Shown in pieces: positions 23,099 to 34,628 of a DNA stretch of 54,500 nucleotides; the first letter of the stretch is position 1, and every line of letters starts with the position of its first letter. The stretch is from Tubiluchus corallicola (Eukaryota > Priapulida > Priapulimorpha > Priapulimorphida > Tubiluchidae). A program made the translations under genes and the position numbers. A model generated the notes under the pieces. That model saw nothing but the letters and a program-made list of their open reading frames with translations. It searched no databases and was not told where the DNA came from. The stretch lies in contig JAQGDQ010000391.1 in assembly GCA_030141605.1 (NCBI GenBank), forward strand, positions 71,501-126,000, in the 5' to 3' direction.

Positions 23099-23134
23099 GT
23101 TTTCATAAGTTGTAGTTAACTTTTTGAAATTCAG

Positions 23135-23258
23135 CAACAATGGAGCTTACGTTTTCTATGACAACAGATTCATGCCTCTGCTTACGGAAAATGAAACGCT
23201 CAAATACTCAGCCGACTTACATTTTGTTGGTCGAATGTCCGGGAAGAAGTCAGAAAAG
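23135..23258 (+). pseudogene. ABCG5: ABCG5-like exon 3 copy, unit B, donor site lost
   Basis: Matches the intact exon at 37009-37135 (NNGAYVFYDNR, ETLKYSADL) but the 5' splice site reads AAAAG-GAAGCT where unit C has GAGAAG-GTAACC. One lysine codon is also missing and Val is replaced by Glu before NETL. The acceptor is kept. With no GT donor the exon is probably not spliced correctly. Confidence 0.8.
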
Positions 23259-23441
23259 GAAGCTTGTAATTCTGGTTTGCTTTTGCAGGTTTTTAATCGC
23301 TGGTTATCATTGGATATTATGACGTTTAATTTAAAGTGACTGGAATTGATTCAAACTGAAGAAAGAAGTAAGTAGAAATGGCAACCATATAATTCTTTCA
23401 GCATTTACTTCTGTTTTTTTAGTTTTATTTTCTATTTTCAG

Positions 23442-23633
23442 TGGTGCTTCTTGTAGAAGAACCAATGACGGGATTGGATAGTTTCAGTGCAAACAGCGTG
23501 GTTTCATTGCTGTCCAGATTTGCCAAGAAGTACTTCCGCATAGTCATTTTCACTGCCCATCGTCCACAGTCAGACATCTTCCCTCTTCTAGATCGTGTAA
23601 CGTACCTGTGTGCAGGAGAATTCGTTTTCACTG
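23442..23633 (+). CDS. ABCG5: ABCG5-like exon 5 (Walker B / D-loop / H-loop) copy, unit B
   Basis: 192 nt between acceptor ctattttcag and donor gtaggt, in phase 1 on both sides. Almost identical to the unit C copy at 38775-38966, with one visible protein change (EFVF for EVVF at the end). Its neighbours in unit B are a donor-less exon 3 and exon 12, and it does not join exon 12 in phase (exit phase 1, entry phase 2). So it is an intact exon in a broken unit. Confidence 0.6.
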
Positions 23634-23895
23634 GTAGGTGATGCCACTTGTCTATCCTGCGTCTAGTAGGTAGGTCTCTGCTTTCACTGATGGCTTCACG
23701 TCCTTCGATGACACCAAACCATTTATGTCTGATAGTAATGTACTACAAAATCTTTTATTTACGTATCAGCTTACAGCTGTATTTTTGATTTATTAATATT
23801 TCTAATTATAACTTTAATATGCGATTTAGACATTTGCTACAATCATTTTTCCCTTTAGCTTTGCTATAACTATTTACTGCACTATTTCTTTGTAG

Positions 23896-24214
23896 ACTAA
23901 TCAATGCGCTGCCGGACTACATCTATTACACGAGCTATGTGTCCATATATCGCTATGCTGGATACCTAATAGCAAACGATGAATTTCGAGAAATGGGCAA
24001 CACCACATGCGACGCAGAGGACAGAGTCAGGGGTCTGTGCCGGTTTCCTAGTGGTCAAAGCCTGATGGAGACGTTCTGGCCAGTGGACAACCAGAGTCTG
24101 ATTGACAGTTTTGGAGTAATGTTTATCATGTATGGCTGTCTCTGCATAGTAACGTTACTGATATACAATCTGCCCATAAAAAACAAACAAAAGCTTGAGC
24201 AATTTCGACAATAA
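23896..24214 (+). pseudogene. ABCG5: ABCG5-like terminal exon 12 copy, unit B, altered C terminus
   Basis: Acceptor ctttgtag kept. Homologous to 45496-45799, but a 1-bp loss near the end (CCCATAAAAAACAAAC against CCCATAAGAAAACAAAC) shifts the frame, so the protein would end LPIKNKQKLEQFRQ instead of LPIRKQTKA. Several replacements earlier (Pro to Leu, Pro to Thr, Val to Leu). The upstream exons needed to enter it in phase are missing in this unit. Confidence 0.65.
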
Positions 24215-26275
24215 CTGAAGAGGTAATTTGTTATTTGCACAAACTGAAAGGCTAATGTTTGAACTAGAAAATTAAAAATATAATTTATTTATGATAATTG
24301 TAGTCAAATCTAGACTAATGAAGTTTTTTCTAACACTCAAAGCCATTGACTGAAATTTGCTTATGCCTGTTGTTGCCTTTACCACATTTTCACCATAAAT
24401 TTTTAGCAGCAATAGCATTTAGAGGTAAAGGTTCACATGTTTCTGTACTTTAATTAGACATTTAGCAAATTCACTTTTATTAAGTCTGATGTCTGATCGA
24501 ATGAATGAGTACCTACCAGCATAATGTATATAAACTTGTATTATAAATTTTTATGACAAACTTTATATTGTAATTATTGGGTTGGTGAATTAATATTTTT
24601 TTATATTTGATGTCATGCTGTTTATATAAAAATTAATACAACATTTATCTAAATAATACTACTGTTGCTTTGTGCATCATTTTTATTGTTATTTTAGTTT
24701 TTAATGATCTGGTGGAACCATTTTAAAATCGCCCGTCTTTACACAAACAGTGCTAAATTCATGTGGAGTGAATTAAGTTAGGACCAACTTACTTCAGTTT
24801 GTCTATCGTTCAATACAAGCAATACATACAATATCTACTCGCCAAGAACGAATTTCTTCTTACACTTAATAAGTTACTCAAAGTGGAAACACAAAAATTA
24901 CGGTTGTCATGTTACTAGGAAATGTCTGAAAATGATGCCAGTGAAATCACTGCAGTGTTTTTTTAAAGCAAACTTTAACTAGACACAATTGCAGACAAAA
25001 AGAAGCAATATTATTTTACCAACTTTAACGTGCAGCACGAAATTACCTTAAATTTTAACAATGATATTATCTGTACATAATTCATTATAATTTTGCGTAA
25101 CAGTTTTAGTATATTTATAAGTTTGTATACACAGAAGAAGGTTTAAATAATTATATCGACATTTTACACAATAGTTATAAGTGTTTAAACATCTAAGCTA
25201 AGTCTATACATATAAATTTCGCTGCATTGCGTTTCTGTCAATTGGCAACCATATTTAGCCATAGAGGAAACCTTCATATTTTCAAAAAAGAATAGACAGA
25301 GAAAGAAACAAATATAAACCGTTTCTATTTTAAATTAAAACAGCTGACAGTTGGCAGTATTTGCAACTACTGAGTGCTACAGTGACATAATGGCTATGTA
25401 TCATTGCTTGCTGCGAAAACAGTGTTGAAGAACTGTATAGGCGGATAAAGATTGCTCTTAGTAAATGGGGTACCTAAAACAAATTGCAACAAAACTTTTC
25501 TCTTCGGGAGCGGAATTTTGGCCCAAGTAGGCGCCATTTTGCATTTATGCGTACATATACGATTGCTATTTGTTCAAAGTTGTTTACTATCTTTACGTCC
25601 TAGTACTCTTCTGTATTAATTGTAAAAAGTGCAAAATACCGCTAAACCTGAAAGGGATGCTGAACAGCTTTGCTAAGTATTTTGTAAACGAAGTGCAAGT
25701 TGAATAAAAAACAAAAAGCGTTGACGAAAACAATGAAAACGAAAATCCACACAGTTATTTGTAACTATACCCTAAACGTGAATGATTTTAAAAAATATAT
25801 GTCCAACCCGTATTTTTACAAATCGTAGACTAATTTCAAGAACACTAAAACCGTTTTAGTATAGTATACGCTACGAATGCTTATCCGTTTTTCATCTAAA
25901 CTTGTTTCAAAAGACTTATCATCAAGATGGCTGCACGAACCTGGAGGTTAAAAATTAAATTTTCAAATTTCATACAGAGTTGCTGCTAATAAAAGCTCTG
26001 TGCGCAATAAGAGAGCATCTTGGTGACACAAAATTTCAAGACGAATTTCTAGCTTTACGTAAGTAAAATGTTTTTGGTGCTTTAACAGGCAACATTAACA
26101 CTAACGGCTGTTTAACGACATGCACGGAGCAACGTAGAAAAGGGCTCTATAAACAAACTAATGGCATAGATTATATAACGTTTGCAACCACTAAATTCGA
26201 ACTCAAGACTCCGAAGTCTAGATCACTCAACCCGAGACAATGCTTATGGCTAAATCATTAAGCTAATCTTCGAAA
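24215..26275. other. 3' flank of unit B
   Basis: Equivalent of 13449-15686, with small deletions. No gene recognised. Confidence 0.5.
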
Positions 26276-26313
26276 TTAACTTCAGGAAGCTCTGAATTGT
26301 TTCAAGTGAAAAC

Positions 26314-26497
26314 GTGAACTCTGAGGTGCCCCAGAACATGTATAACACACTGGAGTTACAAGGTGTTTGATACGTCGAGGACGAAGGATCTTGGTACGAT
26401 TTTGTTCTGTGCAAACGACCAGTGAAGGGCTCGTGTTGAAAGATGTCAGCATGGAGGTTCGTAGCGGGGAGGTCATGTGTGTCATGGGATTCAGCAG
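26314..26497 (+). pseudogene. ABCG5: ABCG5-like exon 1 relic, unit C
   Basis: The start codon is changed from ATG to GTG (AACGTGAACTC). The 18-bp deletion near the start is shared with units B and D. CAAGGTGTTTGATACG contains an in-frame TGA. The later 1-bp loss and gain seen in the other relics are also present. The donor is kept. This means the otherwise complete exon series of unit C lacks its own first coding exon. Confidence 0.85.
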
Positions 26498-27516
26498 GTA
26501 AGTCATGAACTTTTACCTTGCACTGTTAGTTTTTATAATTCTCTATTTCAGCTTGTAGACATAGTCTTAAGCCATAAAAAGGCAGTATTACTATAAAATT
26601 AAATATAGAAACAAAAACTTACAATTTACAGAAAAAATAAGAATAGTTAAAATATTTACGAAAATCACATGCATTAAAAGTACATTAAAATTGCATTCCA
26701 ATGGGCGGAGATTTTAGAACATATAAAACATTACCATTGTTAATTACATGTTTTAATAAACAATTACGAGATTTTAAAACATGGCATCTAAGATTTCAAG
26801 TACACTTACGCAAAATACCTTTAAAATGATCAATATCATTTTCTTCACAGATTGTAGATTGCATTTTAGCATAGCTGTGTGGTAAGCAGAATTTATCTAA
26901 TTAAAATTGTACAAGTAATATTTAGTCCAGAGATTGGGACAAAAAAATCACCAACAAAATGACTTAATTGGCGCACGTTTTACACCTTCAGCATGACACC
27001 TACTCACGAGTAACTCATGATCTATCAAGAATCAGATTCTGATCATTTTTCAGATTCAGATTACGTTTCGTAGTCGTAAACAATAAATAGGTGTATGTAG
27101 TTTATTTACTAAAACAAGTTACATGTATACACGAGAAATTCTGCCATCGATACAGTAGTGATTTTAGTCCAAATGTCACTTTACGTATATTTCCTGCTCA
27201 AGGTTATAGCATTAAAAACAGTGTTATGCATACAAGGTAAATCAGCATAAAAGGTGCAAAAATTTCATAACATATTATATAACAATTAGGGTGCTCAAAG
27301 AAGTGAGTTAAATCAGCAAAGTTTACATTGTCATAGCGGTTTCTAATATTTGATATTTGTCATTAGCATGTCCTTTTCTGAAGACTTGGCTCTATTGGTC
27401 GTGCGGTATGGTTTATTTTGTGCTCGCATACCTCATCTTTCGACTTTTTCGTCTGCTGTGTAATTCCATCGGTCCATATATTTTGAGACGGATCCTAACT
27501 GGACAATATTAATTAT
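26498..27516. other. Intron 1 of unit C, left part
   Basis: Equivalent of 3129-4149. No gene recognised. Confidence 0.5.
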
Positions 27517-27930
27517 ACTAGCCAAACCCGGCAAACAGAATTTTCTACATAAACTCACAACAACAACCACACCACATTACGCTGCCACCTAGCACCCCAC
27601 TCACAACACACCACCCACACCATACCACATCAACCCACGGCACCACTCACAACATACCACCCACCCAACACCACACCTCCCACTATACCGCATTGCAACA
27701 CCACACCACACCCACATCACTCTACACCACACCATCCACACCTTACCACCCCACCAAATTATCCATATTGCATCACCTACACCACACCGTCAGTACCGTA
27801 CCACACCACCAGATTATCCACACCACATCACCCACACCACACCGTCAATACCACACCACACCGTCAATACCACATCTACCCCACCACACCATCAATGGCA
27901 CAACACCCACAACACACCATCCACACTCTT
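27517..27930 (+). repeat. Left border repeat and CACAC-rich tract of cadherin module C
   Basis: ACTAGCCAAACCCGGC border sequence followed by about 370 bp of CACAC-rich sequence, closest to the unit A tract. Confidence 0.75.
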
Positions 27931-28365
27931 CTCAGTCCTCTGTACCTTGGCAACTCGAGGCAAGGCGTCCACAACATTATGATACCTGTAATTCATTTCA
28001 TGCGGCTTCCTGTTAGATCGCATCAGTAGGCAGAAAAATTTTCTTGCATTGCTAAAACATTTGACCAACGGTAACAATGTGATGGATGTTTATTTCTCAT
28101 ACTTCTCCAAACTGAGAAGCCTATTAAATTTCATTGAATGTAACTTATGCAAACTCTAGTGCATCAAATGTAACATAGGCAAAACAAAGAAAATTTATTT
28201 GTTTCAGAATTTCTAGCAAAAACAATATCTGAATATGTTTCAAAAAACCGATAAACATAAATTGACCTACTACAGCAACTACACAATGTTTAAAAACTGG
28301 TAAATGGAAGAAAAGACTGTAAAACAAATATTTTCTGTTCCATTAATTTCTGTTTACAATGACAA

Positions 28366-28591
28366 CTATTTTTTTGTTCCAACGAGACCGTCTGACACCT
28401 TCTCAAGTGTTTCTGCTGAAATGGCTCCTGCACAATTATCTTCTAATTCTTATCCTTCTACAGAAGCAACCTCAACATCCGCATGCTCCTCTCCCTTTCT
28501 TCTTTTTCTCAAATCATTCTTTGTTTCAGCATTGTCTTCTGCTTCATCTTTTTCTACTAAAGTAACTTTAATATCCATATGCTTTTCTGCA
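28366..28591 (-). pseudogene. Out-of-frame tail relic of cadherin-like paralogue 3
   Basis: Sequence homologous to the last part of the tails of paralogues 1 and 2. It is separated from the main ORF by a 1-bp expansion of a T-run, and it also carries a nonsense change after VEG (TCTTATCCTT for TCTTCTCCTT), so two lesions affect the tail. Confidence 0.75.
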
Positions 28592-30874
28592 TTACTTCTT
28601 TTTTTGTGACTCACCTTCTGTTTCAACACCATCTTCTTTTTCATTTCTTTTAACCACGTCATTTTCATTTGAAGCAACATCATTAGCAGCAAGCCTTTCT
28701 ATTTCTTCTCCTTTTAGTGAAGCAACACCTTTGGCAGAGACGTCTTTTGTTACACCTTCCTTTTTTGTCTCATCACCAGAACTCGTGCTAATGTTAGACT
28801 TTGTTTGTCTGACAATGTTAACCAATAGAGCAACTATGAGTCCAAACAATACCATAGTAAGTAGAATCAGTAGTGCGAGTCCAGAAGAGGCATTTGATTT
28901 ACTTGACAGATGTTTTGGATCCGTCCATGGTGAGTTACCATCAATCGGTGACAAAATTATTGCTTCAGCATAATCACATCGGATTTTGCTATTTGATCCT
29001 GCGATGCAAGCACTTAAGCCAATCACCATTTTTCCTTTTGCATTTACAGTCAGAGAGATCTTTCCTTTGGAATTCATTTGGGCGACGTTTTTGAAGTTTA
29101 GAATTGAGTATAACAGCTGCACATTATTGCGAGTTTCAAATGTTGCTTGAACTTGACCAATATATGATCCAGCAACTCCAGTACTGTCGAATAAATAGGC
29201 TTTTTGAGTGAACTTAGGACTTCTCAGTGCCGCATTTTTCACATTAACAGTAATATCAATGGTTCCTGCTTGCCCATTATTTGCAGCATTACGAGCCTTT
29301 ACAACAAGTTCGTAGCGATCCTTGATATATGCATTCAATGTTGACGACAAAACCAGACTTAAGACTGATATATTTGCCATGTGCGTTTTAGATATGATTA
29401 ATATAAAGTCATCTACATACGCACCCTGCTTTGTCTTTAATGTGTAGGTAAACTGAGGTTCTAAATTACCAATTTGAACACCCGTAACGAATATCAATGT
29501 GTCATAGTGTTCGTAATCAAACACATCGACTGAATTTTTTTCTGAATTACGTCTGAACATTCTGAACAATGCAGAATTTAGAGTGATGTCGATACGCAAG
29601 AGTGCTCTATCACAATGTGTAGCAACATCACGTTCTGTCGCTTGAACAAGAGTGTGGTAAACAACTGTTTCGTAGGAAGCAGCTGCAGGAAGATTCTCAG
29701 CAATAGTAATTTCACCATTTGCTTCATCTATTTTAAATTTGTTTTCTATTTGGCTTGGGTACGGAAAAGAGAAAAACACAACATTTCCTAGTCTATCTTT
29801 GTCATTTGCTTCAATTTTTGCTGGTTCAACTTTCAGTGGTGCGCTAAAATTTTCTTTATACACTCCGACCTGATACAGATTATGAGAAAATTTGGGATTC
29901 TCGTTATTTGCTTTATCTATAAGAACGTTGAGGCTAAGCTTTCTAGGTTGTCTTTTAGATGGCTCAGCATTCCCAATTCGTGGTGCATTGAACTTAGTCT
30001 TGGGTATCAACCAGAGATTTAACCTGAGATTCTTTGTGAGTTTGTAGTGTACTTTCTTATTCAGATAAACACAAAAGTCAAGTCTCTTTGCTGGTTGATA
30101 AGAATTGATATCTTTTTCTGTAGTTTTACCTTGAAAATATTCCTCTCCCGTGCAGCTAAAATTACTACCTTGATTCACAAGTTCGCCCATGCATATGATA
30201 AAATTCCTTACATATGCAAATTCGTCCAAGTCTTTGGCGGGAAATTTCCACAATTGTGAGCCAATTAGAGTGTCTTCAGCAAGAAATAGTTGCCTGAGGT
30301 AGTTGAAGTCGAATACAGGAGCATATCGATCCTCAGGCACTATTACAAGGGTAAGTGTAATTTCATGCCAAAGGCCAGGGCGGTTGCGAGAACAATACAA
30401 TGGTTGCCAAATGGTCCAAACTTCAAAGCATCCTAAGCAATTAAACTTTAATAAAAGCTTTGGTTTTTCCTGTTGAAGTTGATTACGTTTATATTCTAAC
30501 AGATAACCCTCAATTCTTCTATTTGCCGTGTACTCTATAAAAGGACCCAGTGTTATTTTTCGCCCTGACCTGTCATTTCCTACCTTAAACAAGTGATGGT
30601 CAGTACGGGTTCCGTTTATTGTTGCATCAGTAAGGTAAGGTTGTGCATAATGAAATGAATTTACACTAAAAAAGTCAGGAATACCCAAACGCATTCTATT
30701 TCCTCTCTTAAATAACTTTTCCGCAACTGTCATTTCGTACTGGACATTTCGTGAAGGGAGGCATGCTTTTCGAGGTGCCCTGCCGCCTGTGATGTGCCCG
30801 TTTATGTATTCACCTAAGCTGAATCTCGCAATTGTAAAAAGTAAGAACAGCACTTCAAATAGTTTGCATTCCAT
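28592..30874 (-). CDS. Cadherin-like single-pass membrane protein, paralogue 3, tail truncated
   Basis: Intronless ORF of about 760 codons from MECKLF, the start used in paralogues 1 and 2. An in-frame upstream Met (30922) exists because a roughly 20-bp deletion removed sequence before the start, but it would put 16 extra residues before the signal peptide, so I prefer 30874. Signal peptide, cadherin-like ectodomain (NENPKF, IEANDKDRLGN, FKIDEANGEITI) and membrane helix are all present. The tail ends early at GESQKKK because the T-run near 28601-28607 has seven T instead of six. The first ~230 residues are identical or nearly so to paralogue 4. It may still make a membrane-anchored protein lacking about 80 tail residues. 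Confidence 0.7.
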   Translation of the reverse strand: MECKLFEVLFLLFTIARFSLGEYINGHITGGRAPRKACLPSRNVQYEMTVAEKLFKRGNRMRLGIPDFFSVNSFHYAQPYLTDATINGTRTDHHLFKVGNDRSGRKITLGPFIEYTANRRIEGYLLEYKRNQLQQEKPKLLLKFNCLGCFEVWTIWQPLYCSRNRPGLWHEITLTLVIVPEDRYAPVFDFNYLRQLFLAEDTLIGSQLWKFPAKDLDEFAYVRNFIICMGELVNQGSNFSCTGEEYFQGKTTEKDINSYQPAKRLDFCVYLNKKVHYKLTKNLRLNLWLIPKTKFNAPRIGNAEPSKRQPRKLSLNVLIDKANNENPKFSHNLYQVGVYKENFSAPLKVEPAKIEANDKDRLGNVVFFSFPYPSQIENKFKIDEANGEITIAENLPAAASYETVVYHTLVQATERDVATHCDRALLRIDITLNSALFRMFRRNSEKNSVDVFDYEHYDTLIFVTGVQIGNLEPQFTYTLKTKQGAYVDDFILIISKTHMANISVLSLVLSSTLNAYIKDRYELVVKARNAANNGQAGTIDITVNVKNAALRSPKFTQKAYLFDSTGVAGSYIGQVQATFETRNNVQLLYSILNFKNVAQMNSKGKISLTVNAKGKMVIGLSACIAGSNSKIRCDYAEAIILSPIDGNSPWTDPKHLSSKSNASSGLALLILLTMVLFGLIVALLVNIVRQTKSNISTSSGDETKKEGVTKDVSAKGVASLKGEEIERLAANDVASNENDVVKRNEKEDGVETEGESQKKK

Positions 30875-31107
30875 GTCACTCATTCTAACTGCAGCATATT
30901 CATTGACACATTTCTTCTCCAAAACTCACTTTGTTACACAGTTCCATTCGAATTCCATGGCTATAATTGTGACTGCATTGTTGAAATTCTGTAATTTAAA
31001 ATTACATTTTTCTTTTAGTCTGAAAGCAATCTGAAAAAAAATGAACAATGGCAACCCTACAAATACATGCGTGGGTTGACATTTTTGATTGTTAATATTA
31101 ATAGAAA

Positions 31108-31500
31108 ACTTGCCAAACCCCGCAAAAAAGTCTTGTGCATAAACTCACAACAACCTACACCACACCATACAACCACCCTCTTCCCCACTCACAACACAGC
31201 ACCCACACCACACCACACCAACCCATCGCACCACTCACAAACCGCCACCCACAGTTCACCACAACCCACACCACCCACACCGCACCACTCTACACCATAC
31301 TGCCCCACCACAGTGCCCCACAACATTATCCACACCACATCACAAACACCACTCCATCAATACCACACCACTCTACCCACACTGCTCCACCAATACCTCA
31401 CATACCTTACCACCCCACCACATCATCCACAGCACAACACCCACTACACACCATTCACAGGACACCCACCACACCAACAACACCACACCCACCACGTCAC
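31108..31500 (+). repeat. Right border repeat and CACAC-rich tract of cadherin module C
   Basis: ACTTGCCAAACCCCGC border copy followed by about 345 bp of CACAC-rich sequence. Nearly identical to unit D 52629-53020. Confidence 0.7.
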
Positions 31501-34500
31501 ATGGAGATGATGATGTTGACGACTGTGATAATGATTTCGACATCAATAACGACAACCTACAGCACCAACGCCAACAGCACTGCATCATAGTAAAACCATG
31601 CAAAACAATTTTGTATAAAGACAATACTGTGCGCTATAACAAATGCTGTTACACCCATCCACCCTTGATCAATAATGCACGGACATTCTACACAATTTTG
31701 CTTACTTCTTTCTAGATTGTAATAGCCTCACAGATATAACTTGCAAGTACAATCTATGACACAGTATAGGATAACGGATGAGAACAATGCCTAGAACAGC
31801 CACGAAATTTCTTGAACTCAAAGACAACGCATGTTTCAAATGGCAGCACAGGGGTAGAAAAAGAACTTCGAAATACACCCTGTTTCGTCTAGTATACATC
31901 TCTCCGAGTGAAGCTATAAACACTTTGTAGACCGGTTCGTCCTCATCTGCGAGTTTATTTTTTTCTCAACTTTTTTCAATAGTTGCACAAATCAAGCTTT
32001 TTGGAGGTTGTTTTGTGCAGCTTTTAAGAAAGTTTCGGTATATAGGTCCCGGAAAATGTCCGTAGCGGGTATTAGTGGCCCTTCCGCGAAATCTAAATTG
32101 AACGGGTAACACCCACTATATAACAGGCTATCTGACCATTACCAGCAGCACACGGAGTACGTTCCCATTCTCTAGAAACAAGAGGTATAAATTTTGCGAA
32201 ACATGGTTCAAAAGGGAGATTTTTGCAGGTTTTTCGCCCGCCCCCCGCCTGTTTCTCCCGGTGGACGTGATTCTAAAAGTATTACCACAATGAAAAATCT
32301 GTGCGTCCGGACCTTTTGTTTGGTGTATAGATCGCCTAAAGTGTAGCCTCGTCGATTATGTATCCATATATAACCGATACATCCAAGTAGTCTTCGTGGT
32401 TATAATGGCCATATATATATATATATTCGTTACATTGTCATGACCTTGAAAATTAATATAATTTTTTATGGACACACACTCTTCTTTAGAAACTAATCTT
32501 CCCTTTACAACCGTTTAAACTAGTTTGCTGTTAGTTTTCCGCTCTGTTTCAGTCTCTCAATCACCTGTCATTGCATTTGTTAGAGTTTATTAATCAGTTT
32601 AACTTAATCCCTGTCTAATTCTAATGGTTCTGACGTTAGGTATCCAGTTCCAGCCTTTTTACACACTCATATTGCTCCATCATACTTTACGCTAGTACGA
32701 TTCATTGGATTCACTGCGTTAGATTTCATTGTTCATGCCACTTATCATTGGGTGATTGTTTTAAATTGATAACAATGATAACATCCTGTAGCTTTTAAGA
32801 ACGCTCTCGTCCTAAGTCCTTTAAGTATTGCTTGTTTTTCCACGCCATTTTGTCACAAAATGAATTTTTACTAGACGAAAAACTTGACCGAATAATAATG
32901 TAGCACAACGAACGTCATAGAACTTACTGGAAATTATTAGTGATATGAACGGAATTCGTTATCAGTCAACAAGGTGTACATCTGCAAGCAAAACAGACTT
33001 TTGCTCAAATATTTACTGCTAAACTGTTAGATCTTTCCGTTTTGTTTGCACGTGTGAATTTTATTTATTGATAACGAATTCTTGAATAATTAAAAACGAT
33101 CCACTATTACTTTTCAGCGTCAGTTCTTTATATCGCTGTTGTGCTATTTTTTCCAATAGGTTATTCATGGTTTTGTAACAGGGTTTATAAGTGCAGTGAG
33201 CAAACTGTTTGTTCAACCACATAAGAAAAATGTGCATTCTTAATGTAAACATTGCCACAAAAATACACAAATGCACAAGTTGTTACTATTAAATTTGTCT
33301 TACCATAATGGACTTGGTCCTTGAAAAAGAAACAACTTTGTACAGCATGCTTTTAAGTTGTTGCAGTATGATTTTGAAAGCATGCTGTATTTGACAAAAT
33401 AGTTCGCGAGGTGCAAATATGTGAATAAAATAAAGTTTTTTAAAATCGAAATTCCATTTATAGAAAACAAGAACAATGAAGTTAAAATATGGGCATAAAA
33501 TATGTACACCACAAATATTTCACAAGTGATACATACAAGGATTAGAACGATTACATGATAATGACAATGGGATTAAACAATGCTAAACGCTACGTTCGAG
33601 CAGAAAGAAAACTAGAGCAAAAATGCTGCATAAGAGCCATTAGCTACGTTAAGTTAATTACTATGTCAAAATGAGCATAAATGCAACAATTAACATAAAC
33701 ACTACAGAATACAGATATAACGACTACATACGGATAATTGGATTATCTTCGATAAGGAGGAATTGGAGAGCAATAACGCAATGCTATGTCGCTACAAGCT
33801 ATCTAGAAAAAAGCTGCAAGATTAGAACTATATATCTTTTGAGAAAGAAGCCTATATTCATGTAATTACACGGCTAATTGAAAACAAATCTAGTTTACAT
33901 AGAATTATATGTAAACTATGAAAACAGATTTGGGAAAGATACTTTTAACAGTGAACAAACACAATTTACTCGAGAAGAGTAGTTATCGACAAATAAAGCA
34001 TGTTTTCAAATACAAGAGTTTTTGAAATAAAAGGTTTTCAGACTAACAAAATGCTTGTAAAAATAATGAATATGAATTATGAAGATTTAGAAAATCTGAA
34101 TTCATAATCATACGAATTCATTAGCTTTTTTCAAAATTGACAAGTAAGAAGGTAATGCGGACATAAAAATGACGTAACAAGAGCACAAGAAATATAATAT
34201 TTGTTACTGAATTGTATAGGTAATAGTTGTTAAATTCACTTTATTATGAACGTTTTTAATAACCGATACAGAGCCAGGTTCAAAAACAACAGGATCTGTG
34301 CTAGTTCGCGCCTGTAATTTATCAGCAGTACGGGTACTATTCATTCTCGTACATAGCATTAGTTGCAGTTTTGACATCACAAAATATTTTTATTAAAACC
34401 TAAATCATTGGAGTGATTTTTTATTCTTTAAAATTGCTACAGTACAATAAATAACTTCTAACAAATAAAGATGGTTTAGAAGTTTTCTGCTTTTTCATTT

Positions 34501-34522
34501 TAACTTCGATCCCTGCTTACAG
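31501..34522. other. Intron 1 of unit C, right part
   Basis: Near-identical to unit A 8067-11129, with a short AT microsatellite at 32411-32426 and the hairpins near 33890 and 34065. No gene recognised. Confidence 0.55.
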
Positions 34523-34628
34523 GAAGCGGAAAGACTTTCCTGCTTAATGCAATTGGGATGAAAGGATCGGGACTTTTAAGCGGTAGGATCGCCATCAACG
34601 GCACACCATGTACTGAAAAATACTTCAA
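34523..34628 (+). CDS. ABCG5: ABCG5-like exon 2 (Walker A), intact
   Basis: 106 nt after acceptor gcttacag; phase 1 in, phase 2 out at donor gtaagt. Together with the G that ends exon 1 it completes Walker A as GSAGSGKT, then FLLNAIGMKGSGLLSGRIAI and NGTPCTEKYF. The vertebrate ABCG5 P-loop is GSSGSGKT. This exon binds the ATP phosphates. The nearest usable exon 1 is 31 kb upstream in unit A. Confidence 0.85.

Larger units (their letters stand above)
20641..23134. other. Compressed intron region of unit B
   Basis: Holds intron 1 and intron 2 sequence joined by deletions; exon 2 is missing. Junctions are seen near 20970 (equivalents of unit A 8411 and 10645) and near 21163 (equivalents of 10827 and 11648). 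Contains an 88-bp inverted repeat and a TCTATG-type hexamer tract, listed separately. No gene recognised. Confidence 0.55.
15687..26275 (+). repeat. Tandem array unit B (10.6 kb, several internal deletions)
   Basis: Starts at the TTAACTTCAGG shared by all units. Contains a broken exon 1, an intact cadherin-like gene, copies of exons 3, 5 and 12, and 3' flank. Compared with units A and C it has lost about 2.2 kb of intron 1, about 0.8 kb including exon 2, about 1.5 kb including exon 4 and its simple repeats, and about 6.3 kb including exons 6-11. Confidence 0.85.
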
